NCBI RefSeq assembly: GCF_008119785.1
Contig: NZ_VSFA01000051.1
Span: 1 to 51,542, forward strand
Origin: Micromonospora sp. MP36
GTDB taxonomy: Bacteria > Actinomycetota > Actinomycetes > Mycobacteriales > Micromonosporaceae
Direction of reading: 5' to 3'
Length of the DNA stretch: 51,542 bases
The notes beneath the pieces are model-generated. The model ran no database searches and was not told where the DNA came from. It was given only the letters and a program-made list of their open reading frames with translations. This document shows, piece after piece, positions 8,201 to 16,698 of this stretch (position 1 is the stretch's first letter; each line of letters starts with the position of its first letter). The translations under genes were made by a program, and so were the position numbers.

Positions 8201-9882
8201 CCCGCGCCTCGTACCGGGCGGCACAGGGCGTGATCGGCAGCGACTGGAACCGCGACGCCCGGGGTGACCTGCGGCTGAAGGTCACCGTCCCGGCGAACGT
8301 CACGGCGACCGTGCGCATCCCGGCACCCGGACGGCACGCGGTCACCGAGGGCGGCCGGCCGGCGGATCAGGCCGACAGCGTGCGGTTCGTCCGGATGGAC
8401 GGCTCGACCGCCGTCTACGAGATCGGCTCCGGCTCCTACTCCTTCGCCGTCGACCGGGTGCTGGGCGACCTGGGCGACACCGCCGACACCGTGCAGGCGC
8501 TGTCGACGCTGACCGACGAGCGCGCCGACGACCTGGGCCGGCCGGTGGTCGCGCACCTGCGCGCCCAGCTCGGGAAGCTCGCCGACGAGACGACTGCGGC
8601 GCGGACCGCGTACCTGGCCGGCGACAGCGCTGCCGCCGTCGGCGAGGTGCACCACGCCCTGGCCACCGCGGCCGACCTGGACCGGTGGCTGCGTACCCAG
8701 GTCGGCGTCGGCCGGGTCGCCGCGGCCCACGCCGACCGGTTCACCGCGCTGCTCACTCAGGTCGACCAGCGGCTCTCCGCGGCGTCGTCGACCCTGGTCG
8801 GCGCGGTGGTCAAGCTCGACCTGCCGGTGGGGGAGCGGTTGCCCGGCGACGTCGTCCACGCCACCGTCGTCGTCACGAATGGCGGCAGCACACCGATGAC
8901 CGGGGTGACCTCCACCCTCCGCGCGCCTGGCGGCTGGGCGGTGACGCCGGTCGGCGACCGCCCCGGCACCGTCGCCCCGGGCACCAGCGTCAGTCACCGC
9001 TACGACCTGCGGGTCCCCGCGGACCAGTCGCCGGCGTCGGTCTCCCTCGACGGGTCGGCCAGCTACCGACACCAGGACGGCACGGCCACCCTGCCCGTCG
9101 CCGGCACGATCACCACCGCACCCGCCGTGCTCATCGAGTCGGCCTCCGCCACCCCCACCGCCGTGACGCCCGGCGCCACCACGACGGTCAGCGCCGTGCT
9201 GCGCAACCGGGCCACCGTGCCGATGACCGGGCAGCTCACCACCACGGCCCCCGACGGCTGGCGGGTGCCCTCCGCCACCGCCCGGTACGACCTCGCACCT
9301 GGCGCGCAGACCACGGTGTCGACCGTCCTCACCGCACCGGTGGCGGTGACCGAAGGACCGGCCGCGATCACCGTGGCCACCGGCGACACCGACGCCGAAC
9401 GGCGCGCACTCGCGGTCCCGGTCCGGTTCACCAACCCGCCGGCCGGCGCGTACGACCACGTCGACCTCGGCGACGCGGCGTCGGAACAGGCGCACCACCT
9501 GACCGCCTCGGCCCACTCGGGCACCAACACCGAGGCCGGGCTGACCCGCCGCTACACCAACGTCAGCTACCCCGACGGCTGGTTCGAGTTCGACCTCGCC
9601 GTCGCACCCGGCGCACCGTTCGTGCTGCGCGCCGTCGAGACGTACGACCAGGCGCAGCTGAAGGACTACGAGATCGTCGTCGACGGGGTGGTGGCGCACA
9701 CCCGCTCCTTCCGGCGCACCGCGGGCGGGGCCGGCACGGTCAGCTACCAGTTCGTCGTCGACCTGCCCGACGCGACCCGCGACGGGGTGGTGCGGGTGCG
9801 CTTCCGCGACAGCGGCGACGGCTACGACCCGTCGATCGCCGACGTCTGGTCGGCACCCCTGCCCGCCGGCTCGCCGTCCTGA
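5221..9882 (+). CDS. Large secreted multidomain alpha-L-rhamnosidase, GH78 (second of three)
   Basis: The start follows AGAAGGGCGAG. A Sec signal (to about residue 35) leads a 1553-aa protein. Domains in order: an Ig-like domain (35-150); a LamG/DUF1080-like beta-sandwich (about 160-300) with WRDYTVQTTVRLE and a regular concanavalin fold pattern; Bac_rhamnosid_N and B-type domains; and the (alpha/alpha)6 catalytic domain with DTPARDERLGWTGD (664-677; acid Glu670) and GATTVWERW (base Glu931). A helical FIVAR-like stretch (about 1080-1195), two NEW3/CARDB-like beta domains and a C-terminal DUF6805-like domain (DHVDLGDAASE to the end) follow. The extra modules, absent from the two sister enzymes, probably bind substrate or the cell wall. 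Confidence 0.9.
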   Translation: MKLTTRRRPVLTAVVALLLGLTPAVVPAGPAVAAAPEAPQLAVAGLTTERATDPVGLDVAQPRLGWRIESAARGVLQESYQVRVATSQARLDDADVWDSGRVTSRRSSLVPYAGPALQPRTRYLWQVRVWDTAGRASGWSAPASWETGVGGAAGWRADWIGLPSPTESWRDYTVQTTVRLERDAAGIYLRAHGPTNAYMWQFSITGGTAKLRPHVRVNGAWTVLKEVPLGAVVPADKLTTPHTLRITLAGDTITTWVDGTQVDVTRDTRHQGGSVGLRTDGAETGVFSDFSVTSGEDTLFAAALTDGENPFGGGTLTSSGLRVTGSTEAMLTALDANPLLRRGFRVDGEVARARIYATALGVYQLSVNGQRVGDHELAPGWTDYGKRVQYQTYDATRQLRQGDNALGAMLGDGWYSGTIASFGTDHYGSRPHLGAQLVIDYADGRTETVRTDGSWRATPGPFLLSDLIHGETYDARRLPAGWDRPGFDDAGWSPATVDDPGATGPVVAQADPPVRVVQELPARALTQPTPGTWIFDLGQNMVGKVRLKVDGPAGTTVRIRHAEVLNPDGTAYTANLRSARATDHYTLRGGGAEVYEPTFTFHGFRYVELTGYPGTPDLSTVTGLVMHTDGELTSEFETSNAMVNQLHSNITWGQRGNFLSIPTDTPARDERLGWTGDINVFAETATFNMDSLTFLSKWLQDLRDGQSANGAYPDVAPRACCGDGATGWGDAGITVPYTLWQRYGDTRVVEEHYASMVRYASWLQSTSSGNRRTNAGPYLDWLNLDDPTPAGVIGTAYYAHSIRLLGEMAAAIGRDADAARYAALAKNIAKAFVDTYVAADGTVQGDSQTGYVLAIGMNLLPEPLRGKAADKLVDNVRRHDWHLSTGFLGTPDLLPALSDTGHLDVAYRLLLNDTYPSWGYEIARGATTVWERWNSIMPDGSFGDVSMNSFNHYAYGAVGDWMYRTVAGIQPDSGNPGYTHLTFAPQPGGGLTSARASYRAAQGVIGSDWNRDARGDLRLKVTVPANVTATVRIPAPGRHAVTEGGRPADQADSVRFVRMDGSTAVYEIGSGSYSFAVDRVLGDLGDTADTVQALSTLTDERADDLGRPVVAHLRAQLGKLADETTAARTAYLAGDSAAAVGEVHHALATAADLDRWLRTQVGVGRVAAAHADRFTALLTQVDQRLSAASSTLVGAVVKLDLPVGERLPGDVVHATVVVTNGGSTPMTGVTSTLRAPGGWAVTPVGDRPGTVAPGTSVSHRYDLRVPADQSPASVSLDGSASYRHQDGTATLPVAGTITTAPAVLIESASATPTAVTPGATTTVSAVLRNRATVPMTGQLTTTAPDGWRVPSATARYDLAPGAQTTVSTVLTAPVAVTEGPAAITVATGDTDAERRALAVPVRFTNPPAGAYDHVDLGDAASEQAHHLTASAHSGTNTEAGLTRRYTNVSYPDGWFEFDLAVAPGAPFVLRAVETYDQAQLKDYEIVVDGVVAHTRSFRRTAGGAGTVSYQFVVDLPDATRDGVVRVRFRDSGDGYDPSIADVWSAPLPAGSPS

Positions 9883-9904
9883 CCGACATCGAGGAGTAGA
9901 TCCC

Positions 9905-12900
9905 ATGGCCCAGACACCACCGGTCCCGCCACAGGGGACCGAGCTCAGCCGCCGATCCCTGCTCGGTTGGGGCGTCGCCGGCGCGGGAGCCGTCGCGCTC
10001 GGCGCGGGCACCGCCGCGCCGGCGGCGGCCGCCCCGCCCCCGGGCGCCGGCGCCGGTCCCCTCTCGGTCGGCCGCCCCCGCACCGAGTACGCCGACCAGC
10101 TCCTCGGCACCGACGTCACGCAGCCCCGCTTCTCCTGGACCGGCACCGCCCCCGGCCACGGCACCACGCAGAGCGCGTACCAGGTGCTGGTGGCCACCCG
10201 CGCCGACCGGCTCACCCCGGACGCGGCCGACGTCTGGGACTCCGGCCGGGTGGCGTCCGCGCGCGCCGTCGGCGTGCCGTACGCCGGCCCGGCGCTGGCC
10301 CCGCGCACCCGCTACCACTGGACGGTGCGGCTGTGGGACGGCGCCGGCCGGGAGACCGGGTGGAGCACGCCGACCTGGTTCGAGACCGGTCTGCTAGACG
10401 AGGGCTTCGGCGCGGCGAAGTGGGTCGGCGCGCAGCCGGACGTCGCGCAGGCCCCGCTCGACTTCGCCGGGGCGTCGTGGATCTGGTCGCCCGGGGCCAG
10501 CGCCAGCAACGCCCCGGCCGGCACCCGCTGGTTCCGGGGCCGGCTCGCGGTGCCCGCCGGGGTCGAGATCGCCGCCGCGCACCTCGTCGTCACCGCCGAC
10601 GACGACTACACCGCCTACCTCGACGGGCGGCAGGTGCTGTACGCGCCGCAGCAGAGCGATGGCTGGAAGAGCGCCGAGCTCGCCGACGTCACCGAACTGG
10701 CGCGCGCCGCCGCCGGGCGCGCGCTCACCCTGGCCGTGGTGGCCACCAACCGGCCCGGCCCGTCGGTGAACCCGGCCGGCCTGCTGGCCAAGCTGGTGCT
10801 GGTGACCGCCGCCGGGGAGCGGCTCGTGCTGGTCACCGACGGCGCCTGGCGCAGCACGGACACCGAGCAGCCGGGCTGGCAGGAGGCCGGGTACGACGAC
10901 GCCGGCTGGGCCGGCGTGGCCGTGCTCGCCCCGTACGGGCAGGGGCCGTGGGGCGGCAACGTCACCGTGCCCCAGCCCCGGTCCCTGGACCTGGCCGGCA
11001 CGTCGTGGGTCTGGGGTCCGGGCGCGACGGTGAACAACGCGCCGGCCGGCCCGCGCTGGTTCCGCGGCCGGCTGGCCCTGCCCGCGGGGCTCGACGTGAC
11101 CTCCGCCCGGCTGATCATGAGCGCCGACGACGACTTCACCGCGTACCTGGCCGGCCGGCTCACGCTGTCGGCGCCCCAGCAGACCGACGGCTGGCGCACC
11201 GCCCGGGTCGCGGACGTCACCGAACTGGCCCGCCAGGCCGTCGGCGGTGACCTGGTGCTCGCCGCGATCGCCACCAACCGGCCCGGCGCGTCGGTCAACC
11301 CCGGCGGCCTCATCGCGAAGCTCGTCGTACGCACCGCAGACAGCCGGGAACTGGTGCTGGTCACCGACGCCGGCTGGCGGACCACCGGCACCGTCGAGTC
11401 CGGCTGGGAGCAGCCGGGCCACGACGACTCGGGCTGGACGCCGGTGGTGGTGCTCGCCCCGTACGGGCAGGGACCGTGGGGCAGCGGCGTCGAGCCGGCC
11501 GTGGAGGAGCGGCCCGCCCCGCTGCTGCGGTGCGCGTTCCGGCTGACCAAGCCGGTGGCCCGCGCTCGGCTGTACGCCAGCGGCCTCGCCTACCAGGTGC
11601 TGCACGTCAACGGCGAGCGGGTCGGCACCGCCGTGCTGGACCCCGGGTTCACCGACTACGACGACACCGTCCTGTACGTGACGCACGACGTCACCGACCT
11701 GCTCGCCGAGGGTCAGAACGTCCTCGGCGCCGAGCTGGGCCGCGGCTTCTACGGCATGACCACCCGCAACGTGTGGCGCTGGCAGCAGCCGCCCTGGCAC
11801 GGCGAGCCCCGGCTGCTCGCCCGCCTCGTGGTGGAGCACCCGGACGGGTCGCGCACCGAGATCGTCAGCGACGACGCCTGGCGGATCACCGCCGGCCCCA
11901 CCCTGTCCAACTCCCTGTACGCGGGGGAGACCTACGACGCCCGGCAGGAGCCGGCGGGCTGGTCGACGGCCGGGTTCGACGACTCCGGCTGGGATCGGGC
12001 CAGCGTGCTGGACGCCCCGGCCGGCGCCCTGCGCGCCCAGGAGCACGAGCCGATCCGGGTGGTCGAGTCCGTCGCCCCGGTCGCCCTCACCTCGCCGCGT
12101 GCCGGTGTCTGGGTGGCCGACTTCGGCCGCACCACCGCCGGCTGGGTGCGGCTGCGCGTCACCGCCCCGGCCGGCACCACGATCCGCATCCTCTACGGCG
12201 AGAAGCTGCGCGCCGACGGCACCGTCGAGGCGTCCAACGGCAACGTGCAGAGCGCCCGGTTCCAGCAGGACGAGTACGTCGCCCGGGGCGGCGGCGAGGA
12301 GGTGTGGGAGCCGCAGTTCTCGTACAAGGGCTTCCGCTACGTGCAGCTCGACGGGCTGCCCGCGGCGGCCACCACCGGCACCGTCACCATGCGGGTGGTG
12401 CACTCCGATGTCCGCGACGTCGGCGAGTTCCGGTGCAGCGAGCCACTGTTCGAGCAGTTCGAGCGGATGATGCGCCGTACGGTGCGCAACAACCTGCACG
12501 GCATCCCCACCGACACCCCGATGTACGAGAAGAACGGCTGGACCGGTGACGCGCAGGTGGCCGCGCCCACCATGGCGGGCCTGCTCGACCTGTCCCGGTT
12601 CTTCACCAAGTGGCTCGGCGACCTGCGCGACAGCCAGGTCTCCTCGGGGCAGGTGCCGGTGATCGTGCCCAGCGGCGGCTGGGGCTACCAGGAGCTCGCC
12701 CCGGCGCCGGAGTGGACGACGGTCTACCCGTTCGTGCTGCGCGAGATGCACCGCTGGTACGGCGACGACCGGTTGCTGCACCAGCACTGGCAGCCGGTGG
12801 TCGACTATCTGGAGTGGGAGCTGGGCCGGCTGCGCGACGGGCTGGCGGTGACCGCGCTCGGGGACTATCTGTCGCCGGGCACCGGCGGCAACCCGCCGGA

Positions 12901-13753
12901 GGACACCCGGCTCACCGCGACCGCGTACCTGCACCGGGCGCTGGTGGCCACGGCCGAGGTCGGCGAGCTGACCGGGCAGGACGCGCAGGCCGCCCGGTTC
13001 CGGACCGCCGCGGCCGGGCTTCGGAACCGGCTGAACGAGACGTTCCTCGACCGTACGCGCGGGCTGTACCGCACCGACCGGGACCCCGGCTACCGGCAGA
13101 CCTCCAACGCGGTGCCGCTGGCGTTCGGGCTGGTGCCCGACGACCTGGTGGGGAGGGTGGTGGACAACCTGGTCGCCGACATCCGCGAGCGGGGCTGGCA
13201 CCTCAACACCGGCTGCCTCGGCACCAGCGTCCTGCTGCCGGTGCTGACCGAGCACGGCCACGCCGACGTGGCGGCCCGGGTGGCCCGGCAGCGGACCTAC
13301 CCGAGCTGGGGCTACTGGGTGGACAACGGCGCCGACACCATGTGGGAGATGTGGCCGACGTCCACCCGCTCGCGCCAGCACTACTTCCACGGCACGGTCG
13401 TGCAGTGGCTGTACGAGCACGTGGCCGGCCTGCGGGGTGTCGCCGACGGCTGGGCGCGCATCGTGGTGCGGCCGGACGCCCGCGTCGAGGTGTCCGCCGC
13501 GTCGGCGGCGGTGGAGACGGTCCGCGGCCGGGCGTCGTCGGCCTGGCGGCTCCAGGACGGCCAGTTCGAGCTGACCGTGCAGGTGCCGGTGGGGGCCACC
13601 GCCGAGGTGCACGTGCCCGCGGCACGGGCCGAGGACGTCGAGGCGTCACCGGGCGGGCTGGTGACCGCCCGGCGGATGGTGGGTGGCTACCTGGTGCACA
13701 CGGTGGGCGCGGGCACCTGGCGGTTCGTCAGCAGTTCCGCGCCGACCGCCTGA
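9905..13753 (+). CDS. Tat-exported alpha-L-rhamnosidase, GH78, with duplicated binding module (third of three)
   Basis: The start lies 22 bases after the previous stop, with GAGGAG upstream. The N-terminus SRRSLLGWGVAGAGAVALG is a twin-arginine signal, unlike the Sec signals of the two sister enzymes. After an Ig-like domain come two copies of a 176-residue beta module (185-360 and 361-536) in exact register, ending PYGQGPWG in both (343 and 519). Bac_rhamnosid domains and the (alpha/alpha)6 domain follow, with DTPMYEKNGWTGD (870-882, acid Glu875) and DTMWEMW (base Glu1148). The Arg before the acid is replaced by Tyr. The 1282-aa length exceeds simple GH78 enzymes because of the duplication. 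It is last in the operon. Confidence 0.9.
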   Translation: MAQTPPVPPQGTELSRRSLLGWGVAGAGAVALGAGTAAPAAAAPPPGAGAGPLSVGRPRTEYADQLLGTDVTQPRFSWTGTAPGHGTTQSAYQVLVATRADRLTPDAADVWDSGRVASARAVGVPYAGPALAPRTRYHWTVRLWDGAGRETGWSTPTWFETGLLDEGFGAAKWVGAQPDVAQAPLDFAGASWIWSPGASASNAPAGTRWFRGRLAVPAGVEIAAAHLVVTADDDYTAYLDGRQVLYAPQQSDGWKSAELADVTELARAAAGRALTLAVVATNRPGPSVNPAGLLAKLVLVTAAGERLVLVTDGAWRSTDTEQPGWQEAGYDDAGWAGVAVLAPYGQGPWGGNVTVPQPRSLDLAGTSWVWGPGATVNNAPAGPRWFRGRLALPAGLDVTSARLIMSADDDFTAYLAGRLTLSAPQQTDGWRTARVADVTELARQAVGGDLVLAAIATNRPGASVNPGGLIAKLVVRTADSRELVLVTDAGWRTTGTVESGWEQPGHDDSGWTPVVVLAPYGQGPWGSGVEPAVEERPAPLLRCAFRLTKPVARARLYASGLAYQVLHVNGERVGTAVLDPGFTDYDDTVLYVTHDVTDLLAEGQNVLGAELGRGFYGMTTRNVWRWQQPPWHGEPRLLARLVVEHPDGSRTEIVSDDAWRITAGPTLSNSLYAGETYDARQEPAGWSTAGFDDSGWDRASVLDAPAGALRAQEHEPIRVVESVAPVALTSPRAGVWVADFGRTTAGWVRLRVTAPAGTTIRILYGEKLRADGTVEASNGNVQSARFQQDEYVARGGGEEVWEPQFSYKGFRYVQLDGLPAAATTGTVTMRVVHSDVRDVGEFRCSEPLFEQFERMMRRTVRNNLHGIPTDTPMYEKNGWTGDAQVAAPTMAGLLDLSRFFTKWLGDLRDSQVSSGQVPVIVPSGGWGYQELAPAPEWTTVYPFVLREMHRWYGDDRLLHQHWQPVVDYLEWELGRLRDGLAVTALGDYLSPGTGGNPPEDTRLTATAYLHRALVATAEVGELTGQDAQAARFRTAAAGLRNRLNETFLDRTRGLYRTDRDPGYRQTSNAVPLAFGLVPDDLVGRVVDNLVADIRERGWHLNTGCLGTSVLLPVLTEHGHADVAARVARQRTYPSWGYWVDNGADTMWEMWPTSTRSRQHYFHGTVVQWLYEHVAGLRGVADGWARIVVRPDARVEVSAASAAVETVRGRASSAWRLQDGQFELTVQVPVGATAEVHVPAARAEDVEASPGGLVTARRMVGGYLVHTVGAGTWRFVSSSAPTA

Positions 13754-13760
13754 GGACGGC

Positions 13761-13801
13761 GACGGCGCCGGTCGCGCGGGGGAGCGCGGGCCGGCGCCGT
13801 C
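13761..13801. terminator. Bidirectional terminator between rhamnosidase operon and lacI gene
   Basis: GACGGCGCCGG (13761-13771) pairs perfectly with CCGGCGCCGTC (13791-13801). Inside the loop CGCGC (13773-13777) pairs with GCGCG (13784-13788), giving 16 bp. It lies between convergent genes, so it can serve both strands. Confidence 0.8.
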
Positions 13802-13819
13802 GCGCGTGTGCGGGCCGGG

Positions 13820-14848
13820 TCAGCGCCGGGCGCGCCGGGTCTGCTCGCTGGAGCGGCGGACGACCAGCTCCGGCTGGAACACCACGTGCCGGTGCTGGTG
13901 CGTCTCGCCGGACTGCGCCTCCTCCAGCAGCAGCTGGGCCGCGGTGCGGCCGAGCTGCTCGCGGGGTTGCCGCACCGACGACAGCGGCACCGCCGCCGCG
14001 CCGGCGAACTCGATGTCGTCGTAGCCGACGATGGCCACGTCGGCGGGCACCCGCAGGCCGCGCGCGGTGACCTCCTGCAGCACGCCGAGCGCGATCAGGT
14101 CGTTGGCGCAGAAGACGGCGGTGGGCCGCTGCCGGGTGGGCAGGGCCAGCAGGTCCTCGGCGGCGCGGCGTCCGGCGGCGACGGTCAGGCTGCTGGTGGT
14201 CGCCACCCGCAGTTCGGCGCCGCCGCGCTCCTCCAGCGCGGCCGCGGCCCCGGCGTGCCGTTCGGCGACCTGGGCGATGGAGAACGGGCCGCCGAGGTAC
14301 GCGATGCGGCGGTGGCCCTGGTCCAGCAGATGGTCCATGGCCAGCCGGCCGCCGAGCACGTCGTCGACGGCCACCGAGCAGCGGCTGGCCCGGCCCGAAC
14401 CACGGTCGACGAGCACCACCGGGATGCCCCGGTCGATGAGCTTGTCCAGGTTGGGTTGGGGGCCGTGGCCGACCGGGGTGATGAGCACCCCACGGACCCG
14501 CTGCTCCTCCAGCAGCTCCAGGTGCCGGCGTTCCCGGGCGCTGTCCTCGCCGCTGTTGCACACGACGAGCATCGCGCCGGCCTCCTCGACCACCTGCTCG
14601 GCGCCGCGCACCACGTCGGTGAAGAACGGGTTGGCCACGTCCAGCACCACGATGGCGACGGTCCGGCTGTGCCCGGCGCGCAGCTGGCGGGCGGAGTCGT
14701 TGCGGACGTAGCCGAGTTCGGTGATGGCGTCGAGCACCCGCTGCCGGGTGGCGGGGGCGACCGTGTCGGGCCGGTTGAGCACGTTGCTCACCGTGCCGAG
14801 GGAAACGCCGGCGTGCCGGGCCACCTCCTTGATGTTCGCCGCTGCCAT
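13820..14848 (-). CDS. LacI-family transcriptional regulator, probable rhamnose regulator
   Basis: This 342-aa protein is full length for LacI/GalR. The N-terminal HTH with hinge (NIKEVARHAGVSLGTVSNVL, then RPDTVAPATRQRVLDAI) is complete, and a periplasmic-binding-like effector domain follows (NPFFTDVVRGAE, VPADVAIVGYDDIEFAG). It sits between two rhamnose operons that share a 12-bp operator, and a variant of that operator lies in its own upstream region. The inferred role is a repressor released by rhamnose or a catabolic intermediate, with autoregulation. The effector cannot be read from sequence. Confidence 0.88.
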   Translation of the reverse strand: MAAANIKEVARHAGVSLGTVSNVLNRPDTVAPATRQRVLDAITELGYVRNDSARQLRAGHSRTVAIVVLDVANPFFTDVVRGAEQVVEEAGAMLVVCNSGEDSARERRHLELLEEQRVRGVLITPVGHGPQPNLDKLIDRGIPVVLVDRGSGRASRCSVAVDDVLGGRLAMDHLLDQGHRRIAYLGGPFSIAQVAERHAGAAAALEERGGAELRVATTSSLTVAAGRRAAEDLLALPTRQRPTAVFCANDLIALGVLQEVTARGLRVPADVAIVGYDDIEFAGAAAVPLSSVRQPREQLGRTAAQLLLEEAQSGETHQHRHVVFQPELVVRRSSEQTRRARR

Positions 14849-14976
14849 GGCTCCCCTGATGATCGGTGCGGTGGGTGGTTGCGGCCCGCGGTCGGGTGCG
14901 GGCGCCGCGGTCGCGATGCTGCCGCGGCCGTACGGGGCGCGCGGCCGGAACGGGCCGGCCGGGCGATGACGGGCAG

Positions 14977-14999
14977 TCTATAGCGTCTAAAACGTTTCA
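14977..14999 (-). promoter_or_regulatory. lacI upstream region: -10-like box and operator variant
   Basis: On the minus strand TGAAACGTTTTA (14988-14999) differs from TGAAACGATTCA at two positions and carries the symmetric AAACGTTT core. It is followed 5 bp later by TATAGA (14977-14982), a good -10 box. A regulator bound here would sit in the spacer of the lacI promoter, implying autoregulation. No clear -35 is visible. Confidence 0.5.
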
Positions 15000-15106
15000 T
15001 CCAGTCGGCCGACCTGGCCGGCGCGCCTCCGTCGCAGCCGCAGAAGGCGTTGCTGCGCCTGCTGATCCCCTCTGCGCGAAACAGCCGAGAAATCGCCGGG
15101 AAACTC

Positions 15107-15162
15107 TTGACGGTCACGAATGCCGGCCCCTACCGTCCATGCACAACCCGTGAAACGATTCA
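15107..15162 (+). promoter_or_regulatory. Promoter and operator of the rhamnose transport/catabolism operon
   Basis: TTGACG (15107-15112) and TACCGT (15131-15136) are spaced by 18 bp. The operator TGAAACGATTCA (15151-15162) lies just downstream, directly before the Shine-Dalgarno AGGAGGGG of the first gene. The 12-mer is identical to the one before the rhamnosidase operon, and the layout (box, operator, short leader) is the same. Confidence 0.65.
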
Positions 15163-15174
15163 GGAGGGGATCGG

Positions 15175-16698
15175 ATGAGCCCCGGCGCACCGGGCGCGGA
15201 GAGCGCTCCGCTGCTGGAACTGGACGGCGTGACGAAGTCCTTCGGGGCCGTCGCCGCGCTGCGGGGAGTGCACCTGGCGCTGCACCCCGGAGAGGCCCAC
15301 GCCCTGGTCGGAGAGAACGGGGCCGGCAAGTCCACCCTGGTGAAAACCCTCGCCGGGGCCCACGCCCCGGACTCCGGCCGAATGACCCTCGACGGCCGGC
15401 CGCTGCAGCTGCGCGGCCCCGCCGACGCCCGCGCCGCCGGCATCGCCGTCATCTACCAGGAGCCGACCCTGTTCCCGGACCTCACGGTCGCGGAGAACAT
15501 CTTCATGGGCCGGCAACCGCTGCGCGGCCTGCGCCGCATCGACACCCGGGCGATGAACCGCGACGCCGAGCGGCTGTTCGAACGCCTCGGCGTCCGGATC
15601 GACCCCGCCCGCCCCGCGCGCGGACTGTCCATCGCCGACCAGCAGCTCGTCGAGATCGCCAAGGCGCTCTCCTTCGACGCCCGCGTGCTGATCATGGACG
15701 AGCCCACCGCCGCGCTCTCCGGCGTCGAGGTGGAACGCCTCTTCGCGGTCGCCCGGTCGCTGTGCGAGCGCGGCGCGGCCGTGCTGTTCATCTCGCACCG
15801 CTTCGACGAGGTCTTCGACCTGTGCCAGCGGATCACCGTGCTGCGCGACGGCGCCTGGGTCTCCAGCGACCGCACCGCCGACCTCACCGTCGACGAGGTG
15901 GTGCGGCGCATGGTCGGCCGTGAGGTGTCCTCGCTCTACCCGAAACAGGACGCACCACTGCGCGACACCCTGCTGGAGGTACGCGGGCTCAGCCGCGCCG
16001 GCGTCTTCTCCGACGTGTCCTTCTCCGTCCGAGGTGGCGAGATCGTCGCCCTGGCCGGGCTGGTCGGCGCCGGACGCAGCGAGGTGGCCCGTGCCGTCTT
16101 CGGCGTCGACCGCTACGACACCGGCGAGGTCCGCGTCGCCGGCCGCGTCCTCCCACCCGGCAACCCGGGCAAGGCGATCGCCGCCGGCATGGCCCTGGTG
16201 CCCGAGGACCGCCGCCAGCAGGGCCTGGTCATGGAGCTGTCGGTGGAGCGCAACGCCACCCTGGCCCGCCGCCGCGCGCTGAGCCGGCTGGGCCTGCTCC
16301 TCGGTGGCGCCGAGCGGGCCGAGGCCCGCCGCTGGACCCGCCGGCTGCAGGTCAAGACCGCCCGGCTCGCCGCGCCGGTGGCCACCCTGTCCGGCGGCAA
16401 CCAGCAGAAGGTCGTGCTCGCCAAGTGGCTCGCCACCGAGCCCCGCATCCTGATCATCGACGAACCCACCCGCGGCATCGACGTCGGCACCAAGGCCGAG
16501 GTCCACCGGCTGCTGTCCGAACTGGCCGGCGAGGGGCTGGCCATCCTGATGATCAGCAGCGAGCTGCCCGAAGTGCTCGGCATGGCCGACCGGGTCCTCG
16601 TCATGCACGAGGGGCGCGTGGTCCGCGAGCTGCCCCGCGGCGAGGCCGACGAGACCTCCGTGATGTACGCCGCCACCGGCCAAGGAGCGACGGCATGA
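15175..16698 (+). CDS. rhaT: L-rhamnose ABC importer, ATP-binding protein (two fused ATPase domains)
   Basis: The ATG follows AGGAGGGG by 5 bases. The 507-aa protein carries two ABC domains in one chain, as in RbsA-type importers. The first has an intact Walker A (GENGAGKST) and Walker B (VLIMDEPTAALS). The second has a degenerate Walker A (GLVGAGRSE) but a full signature LSGGNQQKVVLAKWLA and IDEPTRGIDVG. This asymmetry is normal for the family. It energises uptake through the two permeases encoded next. The gene ends in the first copy of an 80-bp repeat. Rhamnose specificity is inferred from the catabolic genes in the same operon. Confidence 0.9.
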   Translation: MSPGAPGAESAPLLELDGVTKSFGAVAALRGVHLALHPGEAHALVGENGAGKSTLVKTLAGAHAPDSGRMTLDGRPLQLRGPADARAAGIAVIYQEPTLFPDLTVAENIFMGRQPLRGLRRIDTRAMNRDAERLFERLGVRIDPARPARGLSIADQQLVEIAKALSFDARVLIMDEPTAALSGVEVERLFAVARSLCERGAAVLFISHRFDEVFDLCQRITVLRDGAWVSSDRTADLTVDEVVRRMVGREVSSLYPKQDAPLRDTLLEVRGLSRAGVFSDVSFSVRGGEIVALAGLVGAGRSEVARAVFGVDRYDTGEVRVAGRVLPPGNPGKAIAAGMALVPEDRRQQGLVMELSVERNATLARRRALSRLGLLLGGAERAEARRWTRRLQVKTARLAAPVATLSGGNQQKVVLAKWLATEPRILIIDEPTRGIDVGTKAEVHRLLSELAGEGLAILMISSELPEVLGMADRVLVMHEGRVVRELPRGEADETSVMYAATGQGATA

